Shown piece by piece: positions 32,878 to 41,736 of a stretch of DNA of 64,000 bases; the first letter of the stretch is position 1, and each line of letters begins with the position of its first letter. Origin of the DNA: Mycolicibacterium novocastrense (lineage in GTDB: Bacteria > Actinomycetota > Actinomycetes > Mycobacteriales > Mycobacteriaceae). The DNA lies in the NCBI RefSeq assembly GCF_001570485.1, contig NZ_BCTA01000052.1, positions 248,001 through 312,000 of the forward strand, read 5' to 3'. The notes below the pieces were generated by a model. That model had not been told where the DNA came from and ran no database searches. It saw only the letters and a program-made list of their open reading frames with translations. Position numbers and translations under genes: made by a program.

Positions 32878-34185
32878 CACCGTAAGGGTCGCGCGCAGGC
32901 CGCCCAGCGGTCCGTCGGAGAGCTCGATGCGACCCCCGTGCAGCGCCGCCTGCTGCGCCACGAGGGCGAGCCCGAGACCCGAGCCACCCGGCGCGGCGGT
33001 GCTGCCGCGGGAGAAGCGCCCGAGAACGGCCTTGTGCTCGTCGGCGGGAAGGCCACACCCGTTGTCGTCGACGACGATCGTCATCGTGCCGTTCATCCGG
33101 TGCGCGGAAAGAACGATGCGGCTCGCCCTGCCGTGGGTGATCGCGTTGCGCACCAGGTTGTCGACCGCCAGGCGCAGCCCGCCGGGCCAGCCCCAGATCG
33201 TGCCCAGGTCGTCGTCGGCCTCGACCTCGATGTCGAGGGCACCGCGTGCGCGGGCGTTTTCGCGGGCCACCCGGTCCAACAGCTCTGCGACATCGATGGT
33301 TTCGCGGTCCTCGGCGCGTGCGAGCTGCCCGGAGGCCAACTGACCGAGCGCGGTGATGATCGCCTCCACCCTGCGCTGGGCCCGCGAAAGGTCCTGCACC
33401 ACCTCGGCGCGCTCGTCGGCGGGCAGGTCGTGGATGCGCAACGTGTCGAGGTCCGCGCGCATCGCGGTCAACGGGGTACGCAGTTCGTGTGCGGCGTTGG
33501 CGGCGAAATCCTGCGCCGCCTGGAGGGAGTTCGTGGTGGCCTGCCGCGCGGCCGCCAGCCGGCTGAGCATTTCGGCCATCGCCTCCGAGAGGTCCTCAGC
33601 CTCGCGCACTCCGCGCACCTGGAGCATGCCGGCGGTGTCCTTGCCCAGCTTCTTGGTGTGCTCGGTGAGCCTGCGCAGCGGACGCACCGCCGGGCCCGCC
33701 AGTAACCAGCCCATCCCGGCGGCCACCAGAACCGCCAGGGCGCCGACGCCGGTGTAGAGCGGAATCCTGTTGGGGCTCAGCAGGATACTGTCGGCACGGA
33801 TACCGATCGACATCAACACCCCGCCGTCCTGGTCCACCGGAATGGTGCGCACGCGGTATTCGAGACCGTTGACCTCGACGGTTTCGGTGCCCGGCGGCAG
33901 CGGCGGCAACTGGAAACCGCGCTGGAACACCACCTCTCCCGTCGATCGCGAGCGGCCGGTCGTCAAGACGCCGCGGCGCGGGTCTCCCCTGCCGTCTGGC
34001 GAAGTCCCCTGCTGCTGTTCGGACAACACGCTGGCGTCGATGATCGAGTCGAGCCGCCGATCGAGTTGTGCCTCATCGTTGCTCGCCAACACCACCGACG
34101 TGAGCACGAGGAACGCGGCGACGACCGCGGACGCCGCCGCTCCCGCGGCGACCGCCACCCGGGTGCGCAGCGACGCCGAACGCAT
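32833..34185 (-). CDS. Sensor histidine kinase, PrrB-like
   Basis: The 450-residue kinase has an N-terminal membrane helix (about 10-35), a periplasmic loop (about 36-130), a second helix (about 140-160), then HAMP, HisKA and HATPase domains. The phosphoacceptor is H233 in FAANAAHELRTPLTAMRAD. The ATP lid boxes are NLVRNAITHG (N), DDNGCGLP (G1) and GSGLGLALVAQQAALHGG (G2). The kinase core resembles M. tuberculosis PrrB, with the same RFSRGSTA stretch. ATG 34185 has a GAAGG site; in-frame GTG codons at 34203 and 34197 are alternatives. The cognate PrrA-like regulator immediately upstream is frameshifted, so the kinase may be orphaned. Confidence 0.88.
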   Translation of the reverse strand: MRSASLRTRVAVAAGAAASAVVAAFLVLTSVVLASNDEAQLDRRLDSIIDASVLSEQQQGTSPDGRGDPRRGVLTTGRSRSTGEVVFQRGFQLPPLPPGTETVEVNGLEYRVRTIPVDQDGGVLMSIGIRADSILLSPNRIPLYTGVGALAVLVAAGMGWLLAGPAVRPLRRLTEHTKKLGKDTAGMLQVRGVREAEDLSEAMAEMLSRLAAARQATTNSLQAAQDFAANAAHELRTPLTAMRADLDTLRIHDLPADERAEVVQDLSRAQRRVEAIITALGQLASGQLARAEDRETIDVAELLDRVARENARARGALDIEVEADDDLGTIWGWPGGLRLAVDNLVRNAITHGRASRIVLSAHRMNGTMTIVVDDNGCGLPADEHKAVLGRFSRGSTAAPGGSGLGLALVAQQAALHGGRIELSDGPLGGLRATLTVSAASHDVDPHAPAE

Positions 34186-34220
34186 GACCCGCGGCACCTT
34201 CACGCGGCCGTACTCGATCG

Positions 34221-34270
34221 TTCGGCTCGCAAGCTCGCCGCTTGATCGTTGTTCGGCTCGCAAGCTCGCC
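34221..34270. repeat. Two direct copies of a 19-bp repeat between regulator and kinase genes
   Basis: TTCGGCTCGCAAGCTCGCC occurs at 34221-34239 and again at 34252-34270, in the short gap between the response-regulator frame and the kinase start. The GC-rich sequence could fold. It looks like a small dispersed intergenic element or a local duplication of regulatory sequence. Confidence 0.7.
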
Positions 34271-34989
34271 TCAGGACTCTTCCCGTAAGACGTAGCCGAT
34301 GCCGCGCACGGTGTGGATCACCCGCGGCAGCCCGTCGCGTTCGAGCTTGCGCCGCAGGTAGGAGATGAACACATCGGCGACATTGGTCTCGACGTCGAAG
34401 TCGTAGCCCCACACCATCTCCAGGAGCCGCTGCCGGCTCAGCACCACACCGGCGTTGTCGACGAGCACCGCCAGCAGGTCGAACTCCCGCTTCGTCAGAT
34501 CGACCCGTTCTCCCGCGACGAACACCAGGCGGCGCGCGGTGTCGATGGTCAACGGCCCGACCGTCATGGTGTCGGACTGGTGATCGGAGTGGCTGGCCCG
34601 GCGCAGCAACGCGTGCAGCCGGGCCACCAACTCGCCGAGGTCGAAGGGTTTGGTCAGGTAGTCGTCGGCGCCGGCTTCCAGCCCGGGATCCGGTCGTTGA
34701 CCGTGTCGCGCGCCGAGAGCACACAGATCGGGATGTCGTTACCCAATGCCCGCAGCGCGGTGACCACCGCGACGCCGTCGAGTTCGGGCATCTGCACGTC
34801 GAGGACCAACGCGTCGTGCGACTCGTTGGACAGCAGACGCAGCGCTTCCTTAGCGGTCGCGGCGACCCGCACGTCGAACCCCGAGTGGCGCAATCCGCGC
34901 GCGACCGAGGTCCTGACGTCCGGGTCGTCGTCGACCATCAGCACGGTGGGACCTGCACCCTCCTGCCGAGCGGACGGCCCAGGTGTCAA
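34271..34989 (-). pseudogene. PrrA-like response regulator, frameshifted
   Basis: The receiver domain (34989 down to about 34681) reads VLMVDDDPDVRTSVARGLR and LVLDVQMPELDGVAVV, then fails at SARDTVNDRIPGWKPAPTTT and a stop. In the next frame the expected continuation is present (EAGADDYLTKPFDLGELVARLHALLRRAS), followed by an intact winged-helix domain (LTKREFDLLAVLVDN, VWGYDF, VFISYLRRKL). One base appears to be missing at about 34680. The lost region includes the conserved K of TKPF, so no functional regulator can be made unless this is a sequencing error. The start codon is probably TTG 34989. The 3' end is next to the kinase gene. Confidence 0.8.
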
Positions 34990-35001
34990 ACGAACGCAGG
35001 C

Positions 35002-35376
35002 CTAGCTGTCGGCGAGGCCGTCGCCGTCGGTGTCACCGCAGCGGTTCTTGATGTCGACCAGCGGCTGACGGATCCCTGTCAGGTCGGCCTTGACCGCAGG
35101 ATTGGCGTTCAGGTAGTCCTGCACCTTGCCCCGGACCTCGTCGCGCGGCAGGCCTTCGAGGCTGGTGAAGAACCAGTTGACGTCCGGATGTGTGAACAGG
35201 TACGCCGACGTCGACGCCGAGACGCCGGAGGCCACACCGGCGAGATCGGCCGCGGTGCAGTTCGGTGGCTCCGCGGCCGCGAGCGGCGTCGCGCCGAAGA
35301 ACATCGCACCGGCGATCGCGCCGGTGCCGACCGCGCCAGCAACCGCACGACGCGCAGAACGGGCCGAGAGAAACAT
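35002..35376 (-). CDS. Secreted haemophore-like protein (Rv0203 family)
   Basis: The 124-residue precursor has a cleavable signal peptide (about 1-35, ending LAAA). A small helical domain follows with two cysteines (NCTAADLAG and NRCGDTDG) and the family stretch AYLFTHPDVNWFFTSLEG. This matches the Rv0203 heme-binding group, which carries heme to MmpL11 and MmpL3 domains. The last residues, DTDGDGLADS, resemble a calcium-binding loop. ATG 35376 has an AAGGAG site. Both haemophore-like genes lie beside mmpL11, as Rv0203 does in M. tuberculosis. Confidence 0.8.
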   Translation of the reverse strand: MFLSARSARRAVAGAVGTGAIAGAMFFGATPLAAAEPPNCTAADLAGVASGVSASTSAYLFTHPDVNWFFTSLEGLPRDEVRGKVQDYLNANPAVKADLTGIRQPLVDIKNRCGDTDGDGLADS

Positions 35377-35567
35377 GGGTGAGCTCCTTCATCGGAAGTG
35401 GGGTGGTCGTAACCAGGGTGGTTAGCGACGTCTACCAACTGGGACCAACGAAGAAAAGCTAAGCAGAATGTCCGCAGACTTTCTTGCCTTGCGATCAACG
35501 AATCGCCGAAAACGCGAAATCCGCAGCTGAAACCCACCCGCGACGGATGGCTGTGCGTCGTTTCGGG

Positions 35568-36143
35568 TCAGGGCAGGCCGGCGATGGCCGACGACGGCGA
35601 ATGCGAGTTGCCCTGCGAGACCGGTGACGCCCCATGTTGTTGGGCCGTCGCGCCCGGCGCGGTCAGCGCGGGGGTGCTCGCGGTCGGCGCCTGCGCCGGC
35701 AAATCCGCGGGAAGACCTGCGCCCTGCTGCTGTGCGGCCTGCATCAGCCCCATCACCTGGGGCAGCGTGAGCGGAAGTTTGCACCTGCCCGACAGGCTCG
35801 CCAGCGGCTGCTGCAGCTGCTGCAAGTCCTCGGCGACTTCCGGGTTGGCGTCGAAGTACGCCTTCAGCGCACCCAGCGACTGCGGCCCGGCCTGCTGTTT
35901 GGAGATCGTCGTCAACGCCTGGTTCGTCTGCGGGTGCGCGTCGAGATAGTCACCGGTCGAGGTGGCGACGTCTCCGATCGTCCTGGCAACTTCGCTGGCC
36001 GCGCACGGGTCCTTTGCGGCGGTCGCCGACGGAGCGGACGAGAGGGACGGCAACACCAGCGCGGCCGCCAGGGCCCCGCCCGCGGCAGAGGCAGCGACGA
36101 CGCCGACGACGCTGCGACGTATCAGCCCGGCGGTCGTTTTCAT
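35568..36143 (-). CDS. Secreted haemophore-like protein with proline/alanine-rich tail
   Basis: The 191-residue precursor has a signal peptide (about 1-43), then the Rv0203-type helical domain with cysteines in KDPCAASEVA and SGRCKLPLT and the family segment DYLDAHPQTNQALTTIS. An extra Q/A/P-rich tail of about 60 residues follows (LMQAAQQQGAGLPADL onward). The core is a paralogue of the protein at 35002-35376. Heme capture and transfer to MmpL11 is the known role of the family in M. tuberculosis and is assumed here. ATG 36143 has an AGGAG site. It is divergent from mmpL11. Confidence 0.8.
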   Translation of the reverse strand: MKTTAGLIRRSVVGVVAASAAGGALAAALVLPSLSSAPSATAAKDPCAASEVARTIGDVATSTGDYLDAHPQTNQALTTISKQQAGPQSLGALKAYFDANPEVAEDLQQLQQPLASLSGRCKLPLTLPQVMGLMQAAQQQGAGLPADLPAQAPTASTPALTAPGATAQQHGASPVSQGNSHSPSSAIAGLP

Positions 36144-36491
36144 GACAACTCCTAACGATTTGCGGACGATCTCCAACGGCCCGCAAATGCTCTCGCGATG
36201 GACGGCAATCAGTCCCCGACGCCGAAAACGGCCAAGCCACATCCTGCCACCGGTCGCGTCACCCCCGCCAATTCAGTGGGATGTGGGCCCGATGTGCGCC
36301 GGTGGGCGACGGTCGGCGGTAACGCCGTTCGGCTTGGTTGCGAGAACGAATCGGGACATCGTCAGGCGTTGCTGGCCGATCGTTCAGGCACCATGAGAGC
36401 AGACCGAAGGGACCGGCACCTTACCGCAGGTTGTTGTACGCTTCGGCTACGAAACGCCGAGGAGAAAGCGGGGGATCCAATCCAGCAATTC
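36144..36491. promoter_or_regulatory. Divergent intergenic region between haemophore-like gene and mmpL11
   Basis: These 348 bp hold no credible gene. The frame that runs into mmpL11 from 36198 has no resemblance to the family. The region must contain the promoters of both genes, and TTGTTGTACGCTTCGG near 36430 includes a possible -10 element (TACGCT) for mmpL11. No clear Fur or IdeR box was recognised by eye. Confidence 0.4.
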
Positions 36492-39392
36492 ATGTTGCGC
36501 TTGAGTAGCAAACTGCGCAGATATCGCTGGGCGGTTTTCGCCGTTTGGGTGCTCCTGCTCGTCCCCTCGATCTGGCTGGCGCTCAACCAGTCGAGCCACC
36601 TCACCGGTGGCGGTTTCGAGGTCGACGGCTCCCAGTCGCTGCGCGTGCAGCACGAACTCGAAGAGCACTTCCCCGACCAGGGCGCCTCGCCGCTGGCGTT
36701 GGTCGCCGCACCGCGCGCCGATGCCTCGTATCAGGACATGAACGTCGCCGTCGCGCACCTCGAACGCCTGGCCGCCGAGGTGCCCAGTGTCAAGATCGTC
36801 CCGAACCCGCAACAGCCCCCGCCGCAGCCGGACCGGCCCTACGTGATCACGCTGCAGCTGGACTTCGACAACACCGGCGCCACGGACGTGGCCAAGAAGC
36901 TGCGCGAAAAGGTCGGCATCGACGGCGAGGATCCGGGGGAGATCGAGAACGGCCGGGTCAAGCTGTACGTCATCGGCCAGGGCGCGCTGGGCGCCGCGGC
37001 GTCCGGGGCCATCAAGACCGACATCGCCCAGGCAGAGCGGTGGAACCTGCCCATCGTCCTGATCGTTCTGCTCGCCGTGTTCGGGTCGCTGGCCGCGGCG
37101 GCCGTGCCGCTGGTGCTCGGCGTCTGCACCGTCGCGGTGACGATGGGGCTGGTCTACCTGCTCTCGATGTTCACGACGATGTCGGTGTTCGTGACCTCGA
37201 CGGTGTCCATGTTCGGCATCGCGCTGGCGATCGACTACTCGCTGTTCATCCTCATGCGCTTCCGCGAGGAGCTGCGCGCCGGACGGGACCCCGACCAGGC
37301 CGCCGACGCCGCGATGGCCACTTCGGGTCTGGCCGTGGTGCTGTCCGGGCTGACCGTGATCGCCTCGGTGACCGGCATCTACCTCATTCAAACCCCGGTG
37401 CTGGAGTCGATGGCCACCGGCGCCATCCTCGCGGTCGCGGTCGCGGTGCTCACCTCCACGACGCTGACGCCGGCCGTGCTGGCGACGTTCGGGCGGGCGG
37501 CGGCGCGACGCTCGTCGTACCTGCACTGGTCGAGACGCCCAGAAGCCACCCAGTCCCGGTTCTGGACGCGTTGGACCGGCTGGGTGATGCGCAGGCCGTG
37601 GCTGTCGGCGACGGCCGCCGCCGCGCTGCTGATCGCGCTGGCCGCGCCCGCGTTCTCGATGATGCTCGGCAACAGCATGCAGCGTCAGTTCGAGCCGACA
37701 CACGAGATTCGCGGCGGCGTCAACGCCGCGGCCGAGGCACTGGGCGCCGGTGCGCTCGGCCCGGTGCGGGTCCTGGTGACCTTCCCGGACGGAAACGCCG
37801 CTTCCGCTCCGGCGAAGGAGCCGCTGCTCGACGCGATTCGCCAACGCATGGCGCAGGGCCCGAACGTGGTGTCTGTCAGCCCGCCCTCGTTCGGCGAGGA
37901 CTACCGGCACGCGCTGCTGTCGGCGGTGCTGTCGGTCGACCCCGAGGACATGGGGGCGCGCGAGACGGTCGACTGGATGCGCGCGGAGCTGCCCTCGACG
38001 CCCGGCACCGAGAACGTGCAGATCGACGTCGGCGGTCCGACCGCGCTGATCAAGGATTTCGACGACCGGGTCTCTGCCACTCAGCCCCTGGTGTTCCTGT
38101 TCGTGGCGTTGATCGCGTTCCTCATGCTGCTCGTCGCGATCCGCTCGGTGGTCCTGGCGCTCAAGGGCGTCCTGATGACCGTGCTGTCGGTGGCCGCCGC
38201 GTACGGCAGCCTGGTGGCGGTATTCCAGTGGGGTTGGCTGGAAGACCTGGGCTTCGACCGGCTCTCGTCGCTGGACAGCACGATCCCGCCGCTGGTTCTG
38301 GCGATGACGTTCGGCCTGTCCATGGACTACGAGATCTTCCTGCTGACCCGCATCCGTGAGCGCTTCCTGCTGACCCGCAACACGCGCGACGCGGTGGCCT
38401 ACGGCGTGAGCACCAGCGCGCGGACCATCACCAGCGCCGCGCTCATCATGATCGCGGTCTTCATCGGGTTCGCGTTCGCGGGCATGCCGCTGGTCGCTCA
38501 ACTGGGTGTGGCCTGTGCGGTGGCGATCGCCGTGGACGCGACCGTCGTCCGGCTGGTCCTGGTGCCGGCCCTAATGGCGATGTTCGACGAGTGGAACTGG
38601 TGGCTACCGCACTGGCTGGCCCGCATCCTGCCGTCGGTGGACTTCGAGAAGCCCCTGCCCAAGGTGGACACCCCCAATCTGATCATCATCCCCGACGACC
38701 TCTCGTCGCTGGGACCGACCGGCTCCGAGCTGCGCACCGTCGTCAAATCGGCGGCTAAGTTGAAAACCCTTGTACCCCAGGCTGTCACGGTCGCCGATCC
38801 GCTGGCCTTCAGCGGCTGCAGTCCCGACGCGCCCACCACGAAGATGCGCAGCGTCGGGCGGCTCAACGCCGGGCACCGCGGCGGCGGTACCGCGTTGGCC
38901 ACCGCCCCGCCGCCGGTCCATCCGGTGACGATGTGGCGGGGCCGACTCGCGGTCGCCCTCGACGCCCTCGACACCGCTTCGGACTGCGAGCACGCCACGA
39001 TGGAGCGGCGCCGTCCGATGGAAACCACCAACGTGCAACTGCCGACCGGCGACCGGCTGCAGATCCCGACGGGCGCGGAGACGCTGCGGCTCAAGGGCTA
39101 CCTGATCATGTGCCGCAACACCACGCGCGACTACGCCGAGTTCGCCGACCTGGTCGAGTGCATGGACACGCGCACGGCGGCAGAAGTACTGAGCACAATG
39201 GACCGGTACTACTCTGGTTCACAGTCAAGAAAGCAGTGGGTGGCGACTCAGCTGGTGCGCCGACTGGCCGACCCTGCGCCTTCGGACGAGCACGACACCC
39301 GGATGTCCGGTCCGGAGGCGGAGGCGGAGTGGGCGAAAGTTCGAGAGCGCTGCCTTTCGGTGGCGGTCGCGATGCTGGAGGAGGCGAGGTGA
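36492..39392 (+). CDS. mmpL11: MmpL11 lipid/heme-associated RND transporter
   Basis: A 966-residue RND-family transporter that exports mycolate-derived wax esters and long-chain triacylglycerols for the cell envelope, and has been linked to heme uptake. Proton-relay Asp-Tyr pairs are D248-Y249 (AIDYSLF) and D612-Y613 (SMDYEIF). The family's FEVDGSQSL and DQGASPLALVAAPRADASY are present near the N-terminus. The C-terminal cytoplasmic domain ends with AVAMLEEAR. ATG 36492 gives the family N-terminus MLRLSSKLRRYRWAVF. The following HTH gene overlaps the stop (GTGA), as in the M. tuberculosis mmpL11-Rv0201c arrangement. Confidence 0.95.
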   Translation: MLRLSSKLRRYRWAVFAVWVLLLVPSIWLALNQSSHLTGGGFEVDGSQSLRVQHELEEHFPDQGASPLALVAAPRADASYQDMNVAVAHLERLAAEVPSVKIVPNPQQPPPQPDRPYVITLQLDFDNTGATDVAKKLREKVGIDGEDPGEIENGRVKLYVIGQGALGAAASGAIKTDIAQAERWNLPIVLIVLLAVFGSLAAAAVPLVLGVCTVAVTMGLVYLLSMFTTMSVFVTSTVSMFGIALAIDYSLFILMRFREELRAGRDPDQAADAAMATSGLAVVLSGLTVIASVTGIYLIQTPVLESMATGAILAVAVAVLTSTTLTPAVLATFGRAAARRSSYLHWSRRPEATQSRFWTRWTGWVMRRPWLSATAAAALLIALAAPAFSMMLGNSMQRQFEPTHEIRGGVNAAAEALGAGALGPVRVLVTFPDGNAASAPAKEPLLDAIRQRMAQGPNVVSVSPPSFGEDYRHALLSAVLSVDPEDMGARETVDWMRAELPSTPGTENVQIDVGGPTALIKDFDDRVSATQPLVFLFVALIAFLMLLVAIRSVVLALKGVLMTVLSVAAAYGSLVAVFQWGWLEDLGFDRLSSLDSTIPPLVLAMTFGLSMDYEIFLLTRIRERFLLTRNTRDAVAYGVSTSARTITSAALIMIAVFIGFAFAGMPLVAQLGVACAVAIAVDATVVRLVLVPALMAMFDEWNWWLPHWLARILPSVDFEKPLPKVDTPNLIIIPDDLSSLGPTGSELRTVVKSAAKLKTLVPQAVTVADPLAFSGCSPDAPTTKMRSVGRLNAGHRGGGTALATAPPPVHPVTMWRGRLAVALDALDTASDCEHATMERRRPMETTNVQLPTGDRLQIPTGAETLRLKGYLIMCRNTTRDYAEFADLVECMDTRTAAEVLSTMDRYYSGSQSRKQWVATQLVRRLADPAPSDEHDTRMSGPEAEAEWAKVRERCLSVAVAMLEEAR

Positions 39393-39910
39393 CGGTGACT
39401 CCCGACATTCGGGATACCCGCCGCCGCGAGGGTGTCTCCGCAGAGCAGAGCCCGAGACCGCCCGCGACGCAGGGGGCTGACGAGCGCCCGGTCGAGTTCT
39501 GGCCGACCGCGGCCATCCGCGCGGCCCTGGAGACCGATGACCTCGCGGTCTGGCAGCGCATCGTCGCGGCGATCAAGCGGGACCCGTTCGGCCGTACCGC
39601 GCGTCAGGTCGAGGAGGTCCTCGAGACCGCGCGACCGTACGGCGTGTCCAAAGCGCTGGCCGAGGTGCTCACCCGGACCCGCGAACATCTGGAGGCCAAC
39701 GAGCGCGAGGAGGTGGCCCGACACATCCGCGTGCTGTTGGAGCACTCCGGGCTGGGACACCAGGAGTTCGCATCGCGGATCGGCGTGCCCCCCGATGAGT
39801 TCGCATCGTTCCTCGACGGCCAGACCAGTCCGTCGGCGGCGTTGATGGTGCGGATGAAGCGGCTCTCGGAGCGGTTCGCGCGGATGCGTTCGAACCGGCC
39901 CAACGGCTGA
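39389..39910 (+). CDS. Rv0201c-like protein with a C-terminal XRE-type helix-turn-helix
   Basis: The 173-residue cytosolic protein begins at GTG 39389, overlapping the mmpL11 stop and preceded by GGAGGAGG. The N-terminal part is charged and disordered. Residues about 110-165 (RVLLEHSGLGHQEFASRIGV to TSPSAALMVRMKRLSERFA) form a lambda-repressor-like HTH. Co-translation with mmpL11 and conservation of the pair suggest it regulates or senses envelope lipid export. The DNA target is unknown. Confidence 0.8.
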   Translation: MTVTPDIRDTRRREGVSAEQSPRPPATQGADERPVEFWPTAAIRAALETDDLAVWQRIVAAIKRDPFGRTARQVEEVLETARPYGVSKALAEVLTRTREHLEANEREEVARHIRVLLEHSGLGHQEFASRIGVPPDEFASFLDGQTSPSAALMVRMKRLSERFARMRSNRPNG

Positions 39911-39933
39911 CGGCCACTGGGTATACGCCGGGA

Positions 39934-40329
39934 ATGGACCTCGAACAGATTCTGCGGGAGACCCGCACGGTGGCGATCGTCGGTGCGTCGCCGAACCCCG
40001 ACCGCGCCAGCCACGAGATCTGGACCTACCTCAAGGCGGCCGCCGACTACGACCTGTACCTGGTCAACCCGACCGTCAGCGACATCGAGGGCACCCCGGT
40101 CTACCCGTCGCTGGCCGATCTGCCTGTGGTGCCGGACCTCGTCGACGTGTTCCGCAGGCGCGAGCACCTGCCCGGGGTGCTGCAGGACGGCATCGCCATC
40201 GGAGCCAAGGTGCTGTGGCTGCAACTCGGCCTGTGGGACGAGCAGGTCGCCCGCGACGGCGAGGCGGCCGGACTCCAGGTCGTGATGGACCGCTGCATCA
40301 AGGTCGACCACGCCCGGCTGCTCCGCTAG
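39934..40329 (+). CDS. CoA-binding domain protein (YccU-like)
   Basis: A 131-residue Rossmann-fold protein with the nucleotide/CoA loop TVAIVGASPNPDRASHEIW, the NPTVSDIEGTPVYPSLADLP segment typical of YccU-like CoA-binding domains, and GAKVLWLQLGLWDE. The enzyme partner and exact ligand are unknown. It starts 23 bp after the Rv0201c-type gene and is probably on the same transcript. It ends nine bases before the convergent omamB stop. Confidence 0.88.
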   Translation: MDLEQILRETRTVAIVGASPNPDRASHEIWTYLKAAADYDLYLVNPTVSDIEGTPVYPSLADLPVVPDLVDVFRRREHLPGVLQDGIAIGAKVLWLQLGLWDEQVARDGEAAGLQVVMDRCIKVDHARLLR

Positions 40330-40338
40330 CCGACCCCG

Positions 40339-41028
40339 TCACCGCGCGTGGATCGGCGACACGTTGTCGACCAACCACCGACCGTCGGTCTTGGACAACG
40401 TGACCCGCAACGCCAGCACCGCGGTGTCCGGCGGTTTCCCCGGCGAATTCTGGGTTGCGTGCAGGATCACCGCGACGCTCGCGGCGTCCGGGCCGATCGC
40501 CTCGACGCCCGCTGAGACGGTGCTCGCCTGGGCCGAAACGTTGCGGTTCGCCAAATCCTTTGCCACCGAGGCGAACTCGCTCTTGAACACGTCGGCGCGT
40601 TCCGGGGACATCATCGCCGCCGCACGGTCGATCGACGCGGTCGGACTCTGCGGGGTGAACGTGGCCGACGCTTCGGCCACACTGCTGGCGATGCCGACGA
40701 CCTCGGTGCTGTCGTTGCGCAGCGCGCGGTCGGGCACCGTCCACTGCAGGTAGCCGACGAGCACTGCGGCCGCCACCGCCGCCGTCGCGACCGCGACCAC
40801 TCCCAGCCGCAGGCCCGGTCCGTCGTCGTCGGTGCCGACCGTCACCGCATCGCGGCGCGCCAGCACCACGTTGACCACCACGCCCTGAACGATCAACAGG
40901 CACAGCACCGAACAGACGGACACCCACCACAGCGGCCACGCCAGCGCGATGCCGATGTACACCAGCGCCGCTATCGCGGCCACCGGAGGCGCCACGTCGA
41001 ACGCCGCGACCCGCAGGACGTTCCTCAT
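40339..41028 (-). CDS. omamB: Mce-associated membrane protein OmamB (Rv0200-like)
   Basis: A 229-residue protein, the same length as M. tuberculosis Rv0200. It has about three membrane helices in the first 115 residues (PPVAAIAALVYIGIALAWPL, VSVCSVLCLLIVQGVVVNV, GVVAVATAAVAAAVLVGYL) and an extracytoplasmic Mce-associated domain after them. Orphaned Mce-associated membrane proteins stabilise Mce lipid import systems. No mce operon is in the window, consistent with an orphan role acting in trans. The ATG overlaps the omamA stop (ATGA). Confidence 0.85.
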   Translation of the reverse strand: MRNVLRVAAFDVAPPVAAIAALVYIGIALAWPLWWVSVCSVLCLLIVQGVVVNVVLARRDAVTVGTDDDGPGLRLGVVAVATAAVAAAVLVGYLQWTVPDRALRNDSTEVVGIASSVAEASATFTPQSPTASIDRAAAMMSPERADVFKSEFASVAKDLANRNVSAQASTVSAGVEAIGPDAASVAVILHATQNSPGKPPDTAVLALRVTLSKTDGRWLVDNVSPIHAR

Positions 41029-41615
41029 CGGATCGGCTCCAACCCCGAGATCATCAGCTTGCCGTCCACGTCGGACACGTCGAGCCGCAGATTCCAGCGC
41101 ACCGTCCTGGGCTCATCCCCGCCCACGTTCTCGCTGACCGAGGTCGCCACCACCATGACGGTGTCGGTGCGCGACGCGAACTCGGCGAGCTCGGGCTGAG
41201 GTCGCCGCGGCGGCGCCCCGCCCGGGCCCGGCGGCGGGTGATGGATCGACTCGACCGCGACCGAGTCGATCTGCCCGGTGGTCTGCGACTGCAGGGTGTG
41301 CACGAGCCTGCGGTAGGGCTCGACGGCCGCCTCGAAGTCCGCGTTGAGCTGGCCGACGGTGCCTTCGTGCAGCCGGATCATGTCGGCCTGCACGGTGTCC
41401 TTGTTCATGTTGATCAGCACGTTGGTCCAGTCGACCGCGGTCTGCATGACGCGGGCGCGGTAGCGCAACTCGTCGGTGTGGTCGTGGTGCTGAATCCAGA
41501 TCAGGGCGGCCAGTGCCACCGCCACGACCGAGATCAGCCCCAGTACCGCCGATGCGACGCCGTACTTGGTGAAGACGGGACCGTCCTCGACTGCGGTGGG
41601 CGCGTCCTCGGGCAT
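41025..41615 (-). CDS. omamA: Mce-associated membrane protein OmamA (Rv0199-like)
   Basis: The 196-residue protein has one N-terminal membrane helix (about 21-41, ASAVLGLISVVAVALAALIWI) and an extracytoplasmic domain with the family-type NVLINMNKDTVQADMIRLHEGT segment. In M. tuberculosis OmamA (Rv0199) is needed for stability of Mce1 and Mce4 transporters and for cholesterol use. That role is carried over by homology and position. ATG 41615 is preferred to the longer frame, whose extra residues resemble translated promoter sequence. It is translationally coupled to omamB. Confidence 0.87.
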   Translation of the reverse strand: MPEDAPTAVEDGPVFTKYGVASAVLGLISVVAVALAALIWIQHHDHTDELRYRARVMQTAVDWTNVLINMNKDTVQADMIRLHEGTVGQLNADFEAAVEPYRRLVHTLQSQTTGQIDSVAVESIHHPPPGPGGAPPRRPQPELAEFASRTDTVMVVATSVSENVGGDEPRTVRWNLRLDVSDVDGKLMISGLEPIR

Positions 41616-41736
41616 GCGCGTGAGGGTACCGGGCTGCGGGCCGAACGCCCGTGAGCGGTCAAAGTCACATCCACCCGGCACTGGAGAAACGACAAGACGG
41701 GTATGCAGGCTTGCGACCGGCGAGGGAAAGGGATGC

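Noticed and set aside
34640..34700. Programmed frameshifting in the response regulator
   Set aside because: There is no slippery heptamer or supporting structure by eye, and response regulators are not known to use frameshifting. A deletion or sequencing error is simpler.
36198..36491. 98-codon upstream extension of mmpL11
   Set aside because: No similarity to MmpL11 N-termini, and the family start MLRLSSKLRRYRW lies at 36492.
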